Positions 38,142 through 47,379 are shown, counted from the stretch's first letter. The stretch: 64,000 nt of DNA from Lentimicrobium sp. (GCA_019429275.1 JAHYJC010000026.1:1-64000), one strand, 5' to 3'. Notes: generated from the letters alone by a model not told the origin. Numbers and translations are program-made.

Positions 38142-38552
38142 TTAATCTGTCATCGGCACCATCCTGCTATCAAGCATTTCAAGCCTTTGAGCCGATTTTG
38201 CTGCTTGCGGATTGGACACAAGCACATCTCGTATCATGGCATTGTTAAGTACTTCCTCTTTGATTATGGAAGTTTTTAAAATAGTATCGGACAAAAAAGG
38301 CGACTCTGTAAGCAACTGATTGCGCAAAACCAGGCCTTCATCAGGTGTACTGCTTACTACTTCCTGGTGCAGTTCAGTAGTTGAGCCACCATCAACAATA
38401 ACAGCAAGGCTGAGTTGGGTTTCCACAGCCAAAGCTTCAGCTCCTTCCAATGCCAACCTGACTTCCTCTTTTTCTGATCCGCTGCCTATGCGGCTGGGGC
38501 ACGAAACAGCTTTGATATAGCTTGTCCCGGTTACCTGAGAATTTGTAGTCAT
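38142..38552 (-). pseudogene. middle part of the broken T9SS-exported protein
   Basis: About 136 residues lie in the same frame as the pieces on both sides. It is preceded by about 19 further codons that stay open back to the TGA at 38610-38612, and it ends at the TAA at 38142-38144. It has no signal peptide and no recognisable domain. The continuous open frame across both stops, with normal codon use, shows one ancestral gene. Confidence 0.7.
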
Positions 38553-38609
38553 GTCGGCTGGGTTAGGTATAAGAGAAGCGGATCCGTATTGGTGGTGATA
38601 ATAAATTAT

Positions 38610-41600
38610 TCAGTTGCAGGCATTACTTATATCCTTAAAGTTGACGGAGGATGTAAAAGTATTGCCTGCCGGAGCAAGGTCATTGCCGGGAATATTTGCG
38701 CCCTGGTGATAGGCAATGCCATCCATGGCTGTTACCTGCAAACTATTGCGCGGAGATATTCTTATATCAGTGCCATTGTTGATAAAATCATTGCATTTGT
38801 AACACAATCCATCAATTAAGCCACCCCTTTGCTTGTTGTACCCTTGTGCAATGGTGCCATATTCGAGGTTTTCGAAACGGTTGTTGTAAACCTCATTGTT
38901 ATCGGGGCCGGCTTCATTAATGACCAATCCAATGCCTTTGCTGATGGATGAAGGGTAATGGAAATTATTTTCTTCAATGGCAAAAGCAGTTGAGGCATCC
39001 AGGTACAGACCGTAGCCGCCCGGGTTCAGGCCGGCAACTTCTCCAAGTATTTCAAAGTCATTCTCCTTAATATTGGCAAAATCAACACTGCCAATATACA
39101 TTCCCCGGAGATTGTTTGTAAATTCACTGTTATGGACAACGGTATTCCGTTGCTGTGAGGTTCCCAGGGTATAAATTCCCCTGTAAAGGCCTTCAAAAGT
39201 GCTTTTCAGATAATCGGCACAAGGAACCATATTGCTGCTGCATACCTGGTCTACCAAAACATCGGCATCACAGGCATAGATACCACTGCCCCACAGGCCA
39301 ACCCCATTGCCAAAGTATGAGTTTTTAAAGCTGCAGCCACCAAATTTAATATTGGATACCCCGTTTAGCTTAACAAAATAATCGGGATACTGCGCGTTTG
39401 GCAAGGCAGCATTGGTTTCAAAGATGCACTTTTTAAAGAAACTATAGTTGGTGAAGCTATAAGGCAGGAACTCAGCGGCAATAATGTTATTCACAAAATT
39501 AGCGTCAGTAGCCATAACCAGACCGCCACAGTAGTTGGGATCAGGCGTGTTGGTTCCATCTATCGGCTTCCAGGTACGTATGCCACACTCAGCGTTTTCT
39601 ATGGTGCCTCCATTTATAACCAACACTCCCTGATTGCTTAAGGGAATTTGTGCAGCATTACTATTACCCCTGACTTCAATACCACGCCACAGGGTATTAT
39701 CAATTGATTTGAACAAATTGTTGTTGCTGGTCAATTTTCCCCCTCTTTCGATTATTAATTTATTTTCAGGCTTTGCGCTGAAAGTTGATCCTTCGATAGA
39801 AACGTTCGGACAGGCAATATTAATACTGGCATTTTCAAAGTAGACATTTTCAATGGTTGTAACAATAGCAGTACTTTCTATTATAAGTTCAATTGTTGCC
39901 CCATCTTCAGCTTTTATCAAAAGATTATTCCCAAACGTTGCATTTCCCTTCAGAATAAGCTTATTATTTCCTCTTTTCGCTAAAAAAGTTACATTGTTAC
40001 CAGCAAGAAGAGTACTACCATTTTCAATTGATATTTCGCTGTTGTACATATCAATGCGAACACCATTATTAATGGTCAATGTTGAGCTATTATCTACTTT
40101 CGGCGAAAACCTTGAAACCATATTGGCCTCAAAAGTTAAATTAGCCACTATGGGAGTTTCATGCGGTATTAAATCGTATTCAATACCAAATTTCTGAATG
40201 CCAGCGACAAGTTGAATATTATGCTGTTCAAAAGCAAGCTCAAATTCTTCATCCCAACGGTAATCGACCAAGGAATAATACAAAAGCTCACTTACAATTG
40301 TTGCTGAATCGTCAATAACCAGAAAAGCCTTTCCATAGTCAATATCCGTGTAAAAATGGTTATAATCGAACAATAGTTCAATTGGGCCTTGTATAGGATT
40401 TTCATCTTTATCTTTTCCCTGTATCAGCAGAGGACCACCATCATTTGAATATCCGGTGTAAAAAGAAGGATCGCCTGTATAAGTTGGTGAATTAGCCAAT
40501 GTAGCATAACCACTACCTATCTTTAAATTATCTCTTTTCTGGGAATCTAACTTAACTTTCAGCACCACTTCAGGTGTATTCAAATCCATTGGAGTTAAGG
40601 CGTAAAATTCATTCCTGAGATTCCATTCATTTTCAAGGTAGGGCAAAAAACAATACATAACCCAGATAAATCCATGATTTTGATGATCCGGCCCATATGA
40701 GTTTGCAACCTTAAATCCTCCGATTTCCCAGTCTCGCATATCAATGACCCCATCCCTATTGTTATCCTTATCGTTTCTGAACTCTCCATCAGGTAGTACA
40801 TTGTTTAACGTGCCATTTCCGCCCCAATCATATTTTATTTCATCATTGTATCCAACAATTGCCATTGCATGACCACCAGCCCAAGAATATTTATAAATGG
40901 CTTTTTGAGTGGCATAAGGGCTCTCTGGAGGTAGATTGATTTCTCCGGTAGCATTGAGTACTCCAATTGTGATTACTCCTCCAACAGAGCTCCCTTCATT
41001 ATGGTCAAAAAGGTAATGTTTCATTAAGTTTAATGATTCTTCAAGTGCTGCCGGGCCGGATTGAACAGTCATATTAAATTTATGAACTGATTGTAATTTA
41101 TTGGTCATTAAATTGTAGTAATAGTCATATCCGGAAGGCCATCTCCACGAATCTTCAGGGTCTAGCTGTGCTGGTCCGTCAAATTCAGCATCGGTCATTG
41201 CACCGCTTTCCATGAGGAACTTTTGCACCTTTTCAAGGCTGGTATAGCCTTGCCATCCTTGATACCCATGGTTCATATGGTTATAAGAAAAATTTGGCGC
41301 ATATCTGGTTTCCTGCGTATTAGCCCTTAAATTCCTCAGACGGTTTATTTCGTAAGCAAACGTGTACCATGTTGAAGAAATATTCTGGCAGGCAGCTGTT
41401 GGTGGCTGATTGTAGAAATACAGTTCGGAAGTATTATCCTTTTGCGGAAAAAATATTTGTGTAGAATTATCAACTTCAACCGGCAGAGTGACCGAGGCCG
41501 ATTGAGGTGATAAGGTCAATAGAGGTATGGCATCCCAATACTCCTGCGAGCTTGGGATATATCCGGAAGGTGAGGGGTTTACCTGTGACATAATTTTGGT

Positions 41601-41660
41601 GTTAACAAACAAAATCAAGGCAAGCAGAATGACTCCAAAACCATTTTTCAATGTTTTCAT
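38610..41660 (-). CDS. N-terminal part of broken T9SS protein: papain-like domain plus beta-helix
   Basis: These 1016 residues begin with a signal peptide (about 1-25, ends MSQ). Residues about 75-350 resemble a C1A papain fold: SSTWYTFAYE (95-104) matches the region around the catalytic Cys, GGHAMAIVGY (262-271) holds His264, and FKVANSYG (316-323) holds Asn320. The catalytic Cys position is Thr97, so the domain is probably not a peptidase. A beta-helix region (about 540-1000) follows. The frame ends at a TGA (38610-38612), after which the same frame continues for over 400 codons and reaches a T9SS sorting domain. The truncated product would be exported to the periplasm but could not use T9SS. 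Confidence 0.8.
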   Translation of the reverse strand: MKTLKNGFGVILLALILFVNTKIMSQVNPSPSGYIPSSQEYWDAIPLLTLSPQSASVTLPVEVDNSTQIFFPQKDNTSELYFYNQPPTAACQNISSTWYTFAYEINRLRNLRANTQETRYAPNFSYNHMNHGYQGWQGYTSLEKVQKFLMESGAMTDAEFDGPAQLDPEDSWRWPSGYDYYYNLMTNKLQSVHKFNMTVQSGPAALEESLNLMKHYLFDHNEGSSVGGVITIGVLNATGEINLPPESPYATQKAIYKYSWAGGHAMAIVGYNDEIKYDWGGNGTLNNVLPDGEFRNDKDNNRDGVIDMRDWEIGGFKVANSYGPDHQNHGFIWVMYCFLPYLENEWNLRNEFYALTPMDLNTPEVVLKVKLDSQKRDNLKIGSGYATLANSPTYTGDPSFYTGYSNDGGPLLIQGKDKDENPIQGPIELLFDYNHFYTDIDYGKAFLVIDDSATIVSELLYYSLVDYRWDEEFELAFEQHNIQLVAGIQKFGIEYDLIPHETPIVANLTFEANMVSRFSPKVDNSSTLTINNGVRIDMYNSEISIENGSTLLAGNNVTFLAKRGNNKLILKGNATFGNNLLIKAEDGATIELIIESTAIVTTIENVYFENASINIACPNVSIEGSTFSAKPENKLIIERGGKLTSNNNLFKSIDNTLWRGIEVRGNSNAAQIPLSNQGVLVINGGTIENAECGIRTWKPIDGTNTPDPNYCGGLVMATDANFVNNIIAAEFLPYSFTNYSFFKKCIFETNAALPNAQYPDYFVKLNGVSNIKFGGCSFKNSYFGNGVGLWGSGIYACDADVLVDQVCSSNMVPCADYLKSTFEGLYRGIYTLGTSQQRNTVVHNSEFTNNLRGMYIGSVDFANIKENDFEILGEVAGLNPGGYGLYLDASTAFAIEENNFHYPSSISKGIGLVINEAGPDNNEVYNNRFENLEYGTIAQGYNKQRGGLIDGLCYKCNDFINNGTDIRISPRNSLQVTAMDGIAYHQGANIPGNDLAPAGNTFTSSVNFKDISNACN

Positions 41661-41694
41661 AAGATGTTTATTAAGTAAATATTGGTTGTGATTT

Positions 41695-42957
41695 TTATTG
41701 GCGTATCAGTTTTAAAATTTGAAGCTGTTTTTCAGATTCAATCCTGACAAAATATAAACCAGCAGGCAGATTTGCCGCTTCAAACAAATACTCTTGTAGA
41801 GGTTGCATTTCAATAGTCGAGATGCAAGATCCTGATTGATCGAGGATTTCAACTTTTGATGATTGATTTATCGTTGATTTAAAAATTAAGTGGTTGTTAA
41901 AAGGGTTAGGATAACATACTAAGAGTTTACTTCTGAAATCTAAATCATTAATTTTTTGAGATGTAGTAATTATTGTATCCTGGCTTTTGTAAATGATTGA
42001 AGAACCCGGTGGGTACATGAGTAGTTTTCCAATACCATCAACTGCAAATTGGCCTGCAGAATTATAAATCAACCCACTATTCAGCACAATAGGATAAGTA
42101 TCACCTCCATCCTCTGATAACAATACACCCCCGAATCCAGCGCTTTGATCACAGGCCAGAAAAATCCGGTTGTCAGCAACAACCTGAAAATCCATTACTG
42201 ATGAATTGATTGCTATAAATTCCCAGGAATTCAGCTCAAAATCATAACGGTATATGCCATTCCAGCTACCAACAAGTAGCCTTCCGTTGTTATCAAAATC
42301 CAAAGAATAAAAAGCACTCGGGGTAGTCAGAATAAGAAAAGGTATCCATGTTTTTCCATAGTCTATTGAAGAGTAAACTTTAGGTTGTTCGTCACTCCAA
42401 CTATTGGTAAATCTCGAACATGCGTATATTATGCCATTGGGCCCAAAAGCAATATCAGTAATATGCTCCTGATAATCATCGTTATACAAATTCAGTACAT
42501 TTTCCCATGTTTCACCATTATCCACTGAACGGAGCATTCCCCATGAATTCTCACCACCAGCCAGAATGATGCTATCAAAACCACATCTGATAACATCAAA
42601 AGATATAGCTTCCGGAAAATGCTCGTAAACCAATTGCCAGTTTTCGCCGAGATCAGAGGTTCTGTATAACTTGCTAAAAAGCGAAGTGAACAAAGTACTG
42701 TCACGGTAAAATGCTATTGCCCTGGTATATAAATAAGGGATACCATTGCTTCTATGTTGCCAGGTTTCTCCATTATCATCACTTCGGTATATTCCCCCAA
42801 AATTCTGATCTGAAGTTGCAAGGTAAATCCTGCCCAGTGGATCCACTGTCATATCGTAAATATGTGCTCCTGGATTGTTGATTGGTTCCCAGAAATCCTG
42901 GCAATTACAGGTAAAAGAAAATAGTGAAAAGGCGATTGTGAATATGTAATTTTTCAT
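41695..42957 (-). CDS. T9SS-exported protein with BNR / sialidase-like repeats
   Basis: The protein has 420 residues from the ATG at 42957 (six more codons are open upstream). A signal peptide (about 1-19) is followed by a beta-propeller built of repeats with the Asp-box pattern, for example SDDNGETW, TSDLGENW, SVDNGETW, SIDYGKTW and SEDGGDTY. The last 80 residues are a T9SS type A sorting domain (VCYPNPFNNHLIFKS, then LPAGLYFVRIE). It is therefore predicted to cross the outer membrane. No sialidase catalytic residues are recognisable. It lies about 35 bp upstream of the papain-like protein gene, probably one transcript, within the segment bracketed by the lspA repeat. Confidence 0.85.
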   Translation of the reverse strand: MKNYIFTIAFSLFSFTCNCQDFWEPINNPGAHIYDMTVDPLGRIYLATSDQNFGGIYRSDDNGETWQHRSNGIPYLYTRAIAFYRDSTLFTSLFSKLYRTSDLGENWQLVYEHFPEAISFDVIRCGFDSIILAGGENSWGMLRSVDNGETWENVLNLYNDDYQEHITDIAFGPNGIIYACSRFTNSWSDEQPKVYSSIDYGKTWIPFLILTTPSAFYSLDFDNNGRLLVGSWNGIYRYDFELNSWEFIAINSSVMDFQVVADNRIFLACDQSAGFGGVLLSEDGGDTYPIVLNSGLIYNSAGQFAVDGIGKLLMYPPGSSIIYKSQDTIITTSQKINDLDFRSKLLVCYPNPFNNHLIFKSTINQSSKVEILDQSGSCISTIEMQPLQEYLFEAANLPAGLYFVRIESEKQLQILKLIRQ

Positions 42958-43150
42958 AATAATATTTATAAGCACTTGGTAATGAAATTGTTATATTTAT
43001 GCAAAAGATTTTTCCACAAAAATTTTCTTTCAAAAAAACGGTGTTTGATAAAACAAATTGAGTGCTTATGATTGACTAAAAGTAAGTTTTTATGGAAGAC
43101 AATCAGCAATTGGACAAATTATTAGAAATACTGTTTTCATTTTTAAATAG

Positions 43151-43317
43151 TCTTCCGTCCGGTCTTTAACATTGCCGATGCCTCCATCACCACAGGAGTA
43201 TTGCTGATGATTGTTTTTCAGAAGAAATTCTTACACCCGGAAGAGAAAGCCGCAACACCTGAAACCACAGAAAGTATTGAAGTGGCGGAAGATAATCAAC
43301 CGATGCAGGAAAGCTGA
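43151..43317 (+). pseudogene. lspA 3'-end fragment (degraded second copy)
   Basis: This reads FRPVFNIADAS and onward like the C-terminus of the lspA at 36537-37190, including its acidic tail, and ends in TGA at 43315-43317. Roughly one base in thirteen differs from the intact copy. It has no start codon or N-terminal helices. It marks the right arm of a direct repeat around the T9SS genes. Confidence 0.9.
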
Positions 43318-43428
43318 AATTCACTTTTTAGGTCTGGCCCGTTAAAATCGAAAGCCTCCCACCAAGGGAACAAAAATTCAAAATAGATAATTCTCCACCT
43401 CTTCGTTTCCCTTAGTTTGTTTTCCCTC

Positions 43429-43509
43429 GCTGCCGCACGATTTTATCGTGTGGCATCATTAAATTTATCGGTAACTATTATTTAAAACGCGATGCAATCG
43501 CGCGGGAGC
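43429..43509. repeat. REPIN-like unit 1
   Basis: The 81-bp unit has GCTGCCGCACG at one end and CGCGCGGGAGC at the other, imperfect inverted repeats of each other. Inside are two hairpins, CCGCACGAT/ATCGTGTGG and CGCGAT/ATCGCG. This layout matches paired inverted REP sequences spread by RAYT transposases; none is encoded in this window. Confidence 0.75.
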
Positions 43510-43559
43510 GAGGAGCCAATTCATTTTTTTTGCAGGAAGCCAATTTCCTGTATTCCTTT

Positions 43560-43652
43560 GCTACCGAACGATTGTAACGTGTGGCATCATTGCTCAAATT
43601 TAGGAATTTAACGGTAATTATTATTTACCACGCGATGCAATCGCGCGGGAGC
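43560..43652. repeat. REPIN-like unit 2
   Basis: The 93-bp unit has the same outer ends (GCTACCGAACG and CGCGCGGGAGC), the shared GTGTGGCATCATT core and the CGCGATGCAATCGCG hairpin. The first hairpin is partly decayed (GAACGATTGTAACGTG). Confidence 0.75.
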
Positions 43653-43819
43653 AGAGGAAAGGTTAAACTATTAGCCGAGGTGAATAATTTTATCAGGTAA
43701 AGCTAAATAATTCTATAGGAATGCCTAAAAATTCCTGAATTTTTCTATCTGATCATGAGATAAAACTTCAGTTATACCCCAAAGCCAATAAAAGCAAATC
43801 CATTTTCCGAATTTTTTTC

Positions 43820-43827
43820 TACCTTTG
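43820..43827 (+). promoter_or_regulatory. -7 element directly before mntA (leaderless mRNA predicted)
   Basis: TACCTTTG is a perfect TAnnTTTG and ends only 4 bp before the ATG at 43832. With the usual distance from -7 to the transcription start, the mRNA would begin at or next to the start codon. Confidence 0.55.
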
Positions 43828-43831
43828 AATC

Positions 43832-44122
43832 ATGGTAACCAAAAACGACATAATTCTAAAGCTTAAGGAGTTAAAACCCTTGCTTCAAAAAGATTACTCT
43901 GTCAGGGAAATAGGCTTGTTCGGGTCTTTTTCTGATGAAACCTTCACTGAAGAAAGTGACATCGACCTGTTGGTCGAATTCGAAAAACCAATTGGCTGGA
44001 AATTCTTCTCTCTTGAAATCTATCTGGGAAAAATCTTTAACCGTAAGATAGATCTTGTTACAAAGAATGCTTTAAAAGATCAGATCAAAGAAAGTATACT
44101 TGCAAAAGTCAATTACGTGTAA
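43832..44122 (+). CDS. mntA: MntA-type nucleotidyltransferase antitoxin
   Basis: A 96-residue minimal nucleotidyltransferase has the motif G31-S32, ten residues, then D43-x-D45 (GSFSDETFTEESDID), which is the active-site pattern of MntA. In characterised MntA/HepT pairs the antitoxin transfers AMP from ATP to a tyrosine of the HepT toxin and so silences it. The hepT gene follows 28 bp downstream. No membrane or signal sequence is seen. Confidence 0.88.
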   Translation: MVTKNDIILKLKELKPLLQKDYSVREIGLFGSFSDETFTEESDIDLLVEFEKPIGWKFFSLEIYLGKIFNRKIDLVTKNALKDQIKESILAKVNYV

Positions 44123-44150
44123 TTTGAAAAAGGAGAGCCGTACATATATC

Positions 44151-44474
44151 ATGTATTTAGAAGATATTATTTTGGCTATGAAGCGGATAGCTGAGTATAT
44201 TGAGGGCATTTCATTTGCCGGATTTAAAAGAGACTATAAAACAGTTGACGCCGTTATTAGAAATTTTGAAGTTATAGGAGAAGCAGCGAAAAATATTCCT
44301 GTTGAAATAAGAGATAAATATCCCGATGTCCCTTGGGAGGAGATGTATCTGCTACGAAATAAAGTCTCTCATGAATATTTTGGCATTGATTATGAAATTA
44401 TCTGGGACGTGGCTTTAAATTATTTGCCAGAAAATCAAAAACAAATAGAGCATATATTATCTCTGGAGAAATAG
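44151..44474 (+). CDS. hepT: HepT-like HEPN ribonuclease toxin (DUF86)
   Basis: The protein has 108 residues from the ATG at 44151; a TTG at 44124 is an alternative start. The all-helical HEPN fold carries the motif R69-x4-H74-x-Y76 (RNKVSHEY), the RNase active site plus the tyrosine that MntA modifies. The conserved NFEVIGEAAKNIP helix is also present. It forms a toxin-antitoxin pair with the nucleotidyltransferase just upstream. The pair sits between repeats and core genes, consistent with recent mobility. Confidence 0.88.
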   Translation: MYLEDIILAMKRIAEYIEGISFAGFKRDYKTVDAVIRNFEVIGEAAKNIPVEIRDKYPDVPWEEMYLLRNKVSHEYFGIDYEIIWDVALNYLPENQKQIEHILSLEK

Positions 44475-44496
44475 GAAAGGGACTGAAAAATATTTT

Positions 44497-45234
44497 TTAT
44501 CGCCCTTCCTGATCCACCGGTTGCTGGTTTTCATCTCCCGAAGGGCTATCCAGTCTGATTTTTTCCATCAGATCTTCGAGTTCCCAGGCGTCTTTAAGCA
44601 AAAACTCTCCAATGCGGGTGCGCCTGAGCGCGGCAAGGTGAGCGCCACTGTGCAGGGCTTCGCCAAAATCGCGGGCAATGGAGCGTATGTAAGTGCCTTT
44701 GCTGCAACTGATTCGGAAATCCACATCGGGCAAGGCGATGCGGGTAATTTCAAATTCACGGATGGTAACCGGGCGGGCTGCCAACTCAGGGTCTTTGTCT
44801 TTTCGGGCAAATTTATAGGCACGTTTTCCGCCGATTTTTATGGCTGAATAGGCCGGTGGAACCTGCATAATTTCGCCGGTAAAGGATTGGGCTGCCTGCT
44901 GTATCATTTCAGGAGTAATGTGGGCCGTTTCATATTCATGGTCCACTTCATGCTCAAGATCAAACGAGGGCGTTGTGGCACCCAGCCTGAAGGTTCCGGT
45001 GTACTCTTTTTCCTGTCCCTGAAACTCATCGATGCGTTTGGTAAACTTTCCGGTACACACAATCAGCAAGCCGTCGGCCAAAGGATCGAGGGTGCCGGCA
45101 TGCCCCACCTTTATTTTGTGAATGCCGCACTGCTTGCGCAAAAAATAGCGGAAACGGTTGATGATGTCAAACGACGACCAGGTAAGTGGTTTATTGATCA
45201 GCAGGATTTCCCCCTCTTCGAACCGGTATGGCAT
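44497..45234 (-). CDS. truB: tRNA pseudouridine-55 synthase
   Basis: A 245-residue TruB protein has the catalytic motif GHAGTLDPLADG (Asp50), the RxG-type segments and KGTYIRSIARDFG. It isomerises U55 in the T loop of tRNAs. The start codon shares its A with the stop codon of uppP (ATGA overlap at 45234), so translation is coupled. It is the last gene of the ftsX / DUF3098 / uppP / truB operon. Confidence 0.94.
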   Translation of the reverse strand: MPYRFEEGEILLINKPLTWSSFDIINRFRYFLRKQCGIHKIKVGHAGTLDPLADGLLIVCTGKFTKRIDEFQGQEKEYTGTFRLGATTPSFDLEHEVDHEYETAHITPEMIQQAAQSFTGEIMQVPPAYSAIKIGGKRAYKFARKDKDPELAARPVTIREFEITRIALPDVDFRISCSKGTYIRSIARDFGEALHSGAHLAALRRTRIGEFLLKDAWELEDLMEKIRLDSPSGDENQQPVDQEGR

Positions 45235-46013
45235 CAGGCAATATTTAATTCATAACCCAGTGCAAGCATGATCAGAATGGCCAGGCCAACCACGATGCGG
45301 TAATAGCCAAACACCCTGAAACCATAGCGGGTAAGGAAGGTGATGAAAGATTTGATGGCAATCATGGCTACCACAAAGGCAACCACATTTCCGATCAGCA
45401 GGATATCTATATTGTCGGGGGTTATGGTTTTGTAGTTCTGAATAAGTTTGTATCCGGCTGCGGCAAACATGGTGGGCACGGCAAGAAAAAACGAGAATTC
45501 GGCAGCGGTTTTGCGGTCGAGTTTCTGGGTCATGCCACCGATGATGGTTGCCGCCGAGCGTGATACCCCCGGAATCATGGCAATGCACTGGTACAGGCCG
45601 ATTTTGAAAGCCGAGGGATAGCTTATGGCCTGATCCTTTGCCGGATTTTTAAACCACTTGTCTACAAAAACCAGCACAACGCCCCCAAGCACAAGCATTA
45701 TTGCAACCACCACCACATTTTCGAGCAGGCTGTCGATAAAATCACCCGCCAGGAATCCGATAACGGCTGCCGGAATAAATGCCACAAAAAGTTTATAGTA
45801 AAATTCAAGGGTCTGGAAGAACTGCTTCCAGTAAAGAACGACCACCGAGAGTATGGCGCCAAACTGAATGTTGACGGTAAAGGCCTTTACAAAATCGTTG
45901 ATCTCCATGCCCAGCAGTTCCTGGGTAATGATCATGTGGCCGGTGGAAGAAACAGGAAGAAATTCGGTGATACCTTCGACAATGGCAATGATAATGGCCT
46001 GAAAAATGCTCAT
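45234..46013 (-). CDS. uppP: undecaprenyl-diphosphatase
   Basis: A 259-residue polytopic membrane protein has the signatures [18 protein letters not shown] near the N-terminus and [15 protein letters not shown] in the second half, which hold the catalytic Glu, His and Arg residues. It dephosphorylates undecaprenyl pyrophosphate to recycle the lipid carrier for peptidoglycan and other wall polymers, and can confer bacitracin resistance. It starts 2 bp after the DUF3098 stop codon and overlaps truB. Confidence 0.94.
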   Translation of the reverse strand: MSIFQAIIIAIVEGITEFLPVSSTGHMIITQELLGMEINDFVKAFTVNIQFGAILSVVVLYWKQFFQTLEFYYKLFVAFIPAAVIGFLAGDFIDSLLENVVVVAIMLVLGGVVLVFVDKWFKNPAKDQAISYPSAFKIGLYQCIAMIPGVSRSAATIIGGMTQKLDRKTAAEFSFFLAVPTMFAAAGYKLIQNYKTITPDNIDILLIGNVVAFVVAMIAIKSFITFLTRYGFRVFGYYRIVVGLAILIMLALGYELNIA

Positions 46014-46015
46014 GC

Positions 46016-46300
46016 CTAATCCCTGGGTTTTTTCATGATGGCATAAATCTCAATAATATAGCCGGCAATCAGCAGCAGCGGAGCCAAAGTAAGCCGTTGA
46101 AAGTTGAACATTGACTCATTGAATACATAAGGGTCGTCGGTTCCTCCACCAATCATCAATATAAAGCCCAGGGCAATAACTCCCAGGCCGATCAGCATAA
46201 TCCGGTAATTTTCCCTGCCAAAAGCAAACTGCAATTCTTTATCGTTTGAAGTAACGGCCTTTTTTTCGCCGGCAACTTTTACTGATTTTTTCAGGTTCAT
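46016..46300 (-). CDS. DUF3098 membrane protein
   Basis: A 94-residue protein has a polar N-terminus, the conserved [14 protein letters not shown] segment, and two membrane helices (about 34-50 and 68-88) with GGGTDDP between them. Its function is unknown. It lies between ftsX and uppP in Bacteroidota, which points to a role in the cell envelope or division. Confidence 0.85.
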   Translation of the reverse strand: MNLKKSVKVAGEKKAVTSNDKELQFAFGRENYRIMLIGLGVIALGFILMIGGGTDDPYVFNESMFNFQRLTLAPLLLIAGYIIEIYAIMKKPRD

Positions 46301-46381
46301 GATCTTTATTTTTTAAGGCATCGCGGACTTTTGACTGAATCCATTGCTGCCGTTGCTTCGGTTGAAATCTGTTATTCTGGT

Positions 46382-47257
46382 TTAATACAGCCTGTCCTGC
46401 CTGATTCTCAGGAATTTGCGGACCGCAAAAAGTGTTGAAATACCGGTTATAAGAAGGCCCAGCACGGTCACTATGCCGAAAAGCGACAGAAACATATCAA
46501 TATCCTGCATGTCAACCAGTTCGGGGAGCGCCTTCCTTGAGAAATAAAGCACCAGCCCAAGCAATAAAATGGCGATCAGGGCACTGATAAATCCATGAAT
46601 CAGGCTTTTTACCAGAAAAGGTTTTCGGATGAAATTCTGTGTGGCGCCCACCAGTTGCATGCTTCGTATGATAAACCGTTTGCTGTAAACGCTCAGGCGG
46701 ATGGTGTTGTTGATGAGTGCTACCGATATCAGCATTAAAATTGCTGTGAAAGCCATTATAACAAAACTGATCCGGCGGATATTCTGGTTGACCAGATCGA
46801 CCAGTGATTTATGATAAAACACCTCTTTTACCCGTGGATTCTCAAGTAATTTTTTTTCAAGCATTGTCAGGCTGTCGTTGTTGGCATATTCGGCATTTAA
46901 CCTGATGTCGATGGAGGCAAACAATGGGTTGTAGCCCAGAAAATCAACAAAATCTTCGCCCAGGTCTTCGGTCAGTTCTTTGGCTGCCCTTTCGCGGGTT
47001 ATATATTCAGTGGACTTTACAAATGGCTCAAGGTCAAGCTTTTTTTGAAACTCTATGATGCCGGGCTCTTTAATTTCTTCCTTGATGATAACAGAAAAGC
47101 CAATGTTTTCTTTCACATAATCCGAAAGCTTCTGAGCATGAAGTACAATAAGGCCAAGCAATCCCAACATAAAAAGCACCAACGAAATGCTTATTATGGT
47201 TGTTGCTGTAGAGGTTTGCAACCTCCGCCGGCTTATTTTTTCGTCCTTGTTCGACAT
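46382..47257 (-). CDS. ftsX: cell division protein FtsX
   Basis: This 291-residue ABC permease-like protein has a cytoplasmic basic N-terminus, a first helix (about 20-42), a periplasmic domain (about 45-165) and three further helices near the C-terminus. The conserved MQLVGATQNFIRKPFLVKS loop is present. FtsX with FtsE controls peptidoglycan hydrolases at the septum; ftsE is not in this window. It is the first gene of the four-gene operon. Confidence 0.9.
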   Translation of the reverse strand: MSNKDEKISRRRLQTSTATTIISISLVLFMLGLLGLIVLHAQKLSDYVKENIGFSVIIKEEIKEPGIIEFQKKLDLEPFVKSTEYITRERAAKELTEDLGEDFVDFLGYNPLFASIDIRLNAEYANNDSLTMLEKKLLENPRVKEVFYHKSLVDLVNQNIRRISFVIMAFTAILMLISVALINNTIRLSVYSKRFIIRSMQLVGATQNFIRKPFLVKSLIHGFISALIAILLLGLVLYFSRKALPELVDMQDIDMFLSLFGIVTVLGLLITGISTLFAVRKFLRIRQDRLY

Positions 47258-47274
47258 AGACTTTCTTCTGGTTG

Positions 47275-47282
47275 CGAAAGTA
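47275..47282 (-). promoter_or_regulatory. -7 element upstream of ftsX operon
   Basis: TACTTTCG on the minus strand matches seven of eight positions of TAnnTTTG and lies 17 bp before the ATG. The aspS element shows the same TTTCG variant. Confidence 0.4.
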
Positions 47283-47379
47283 AGAAAAAATAGTAAAGCA
47301 TAGGAAGGATTGTGAAAAAGCCTGCAGCCTGAAAAAGGTTAAATCGGCATGTGCTTACTATTCTGACAATGATTTCATT

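Larger units (their letters stand above)
43318..43831. other. intergenic region with two REPIN-like repeats and lspA-downstream homology
   Basis: This region holds two inverted-repeat units (43429-43509 and 43560-43652, listed separately). A 35-bp stretch (43516-43550) matches sequence found just after the intact lspA (37207-37241). The rest shows no gene. Confidence 0.6.

Noticed and set aside
43429-43652. CRISPR array
   Set aside because: Only two units occur, each is an inverted repeat with its own inner hairpins, and the spacing does not fit repeat-spacer structure.
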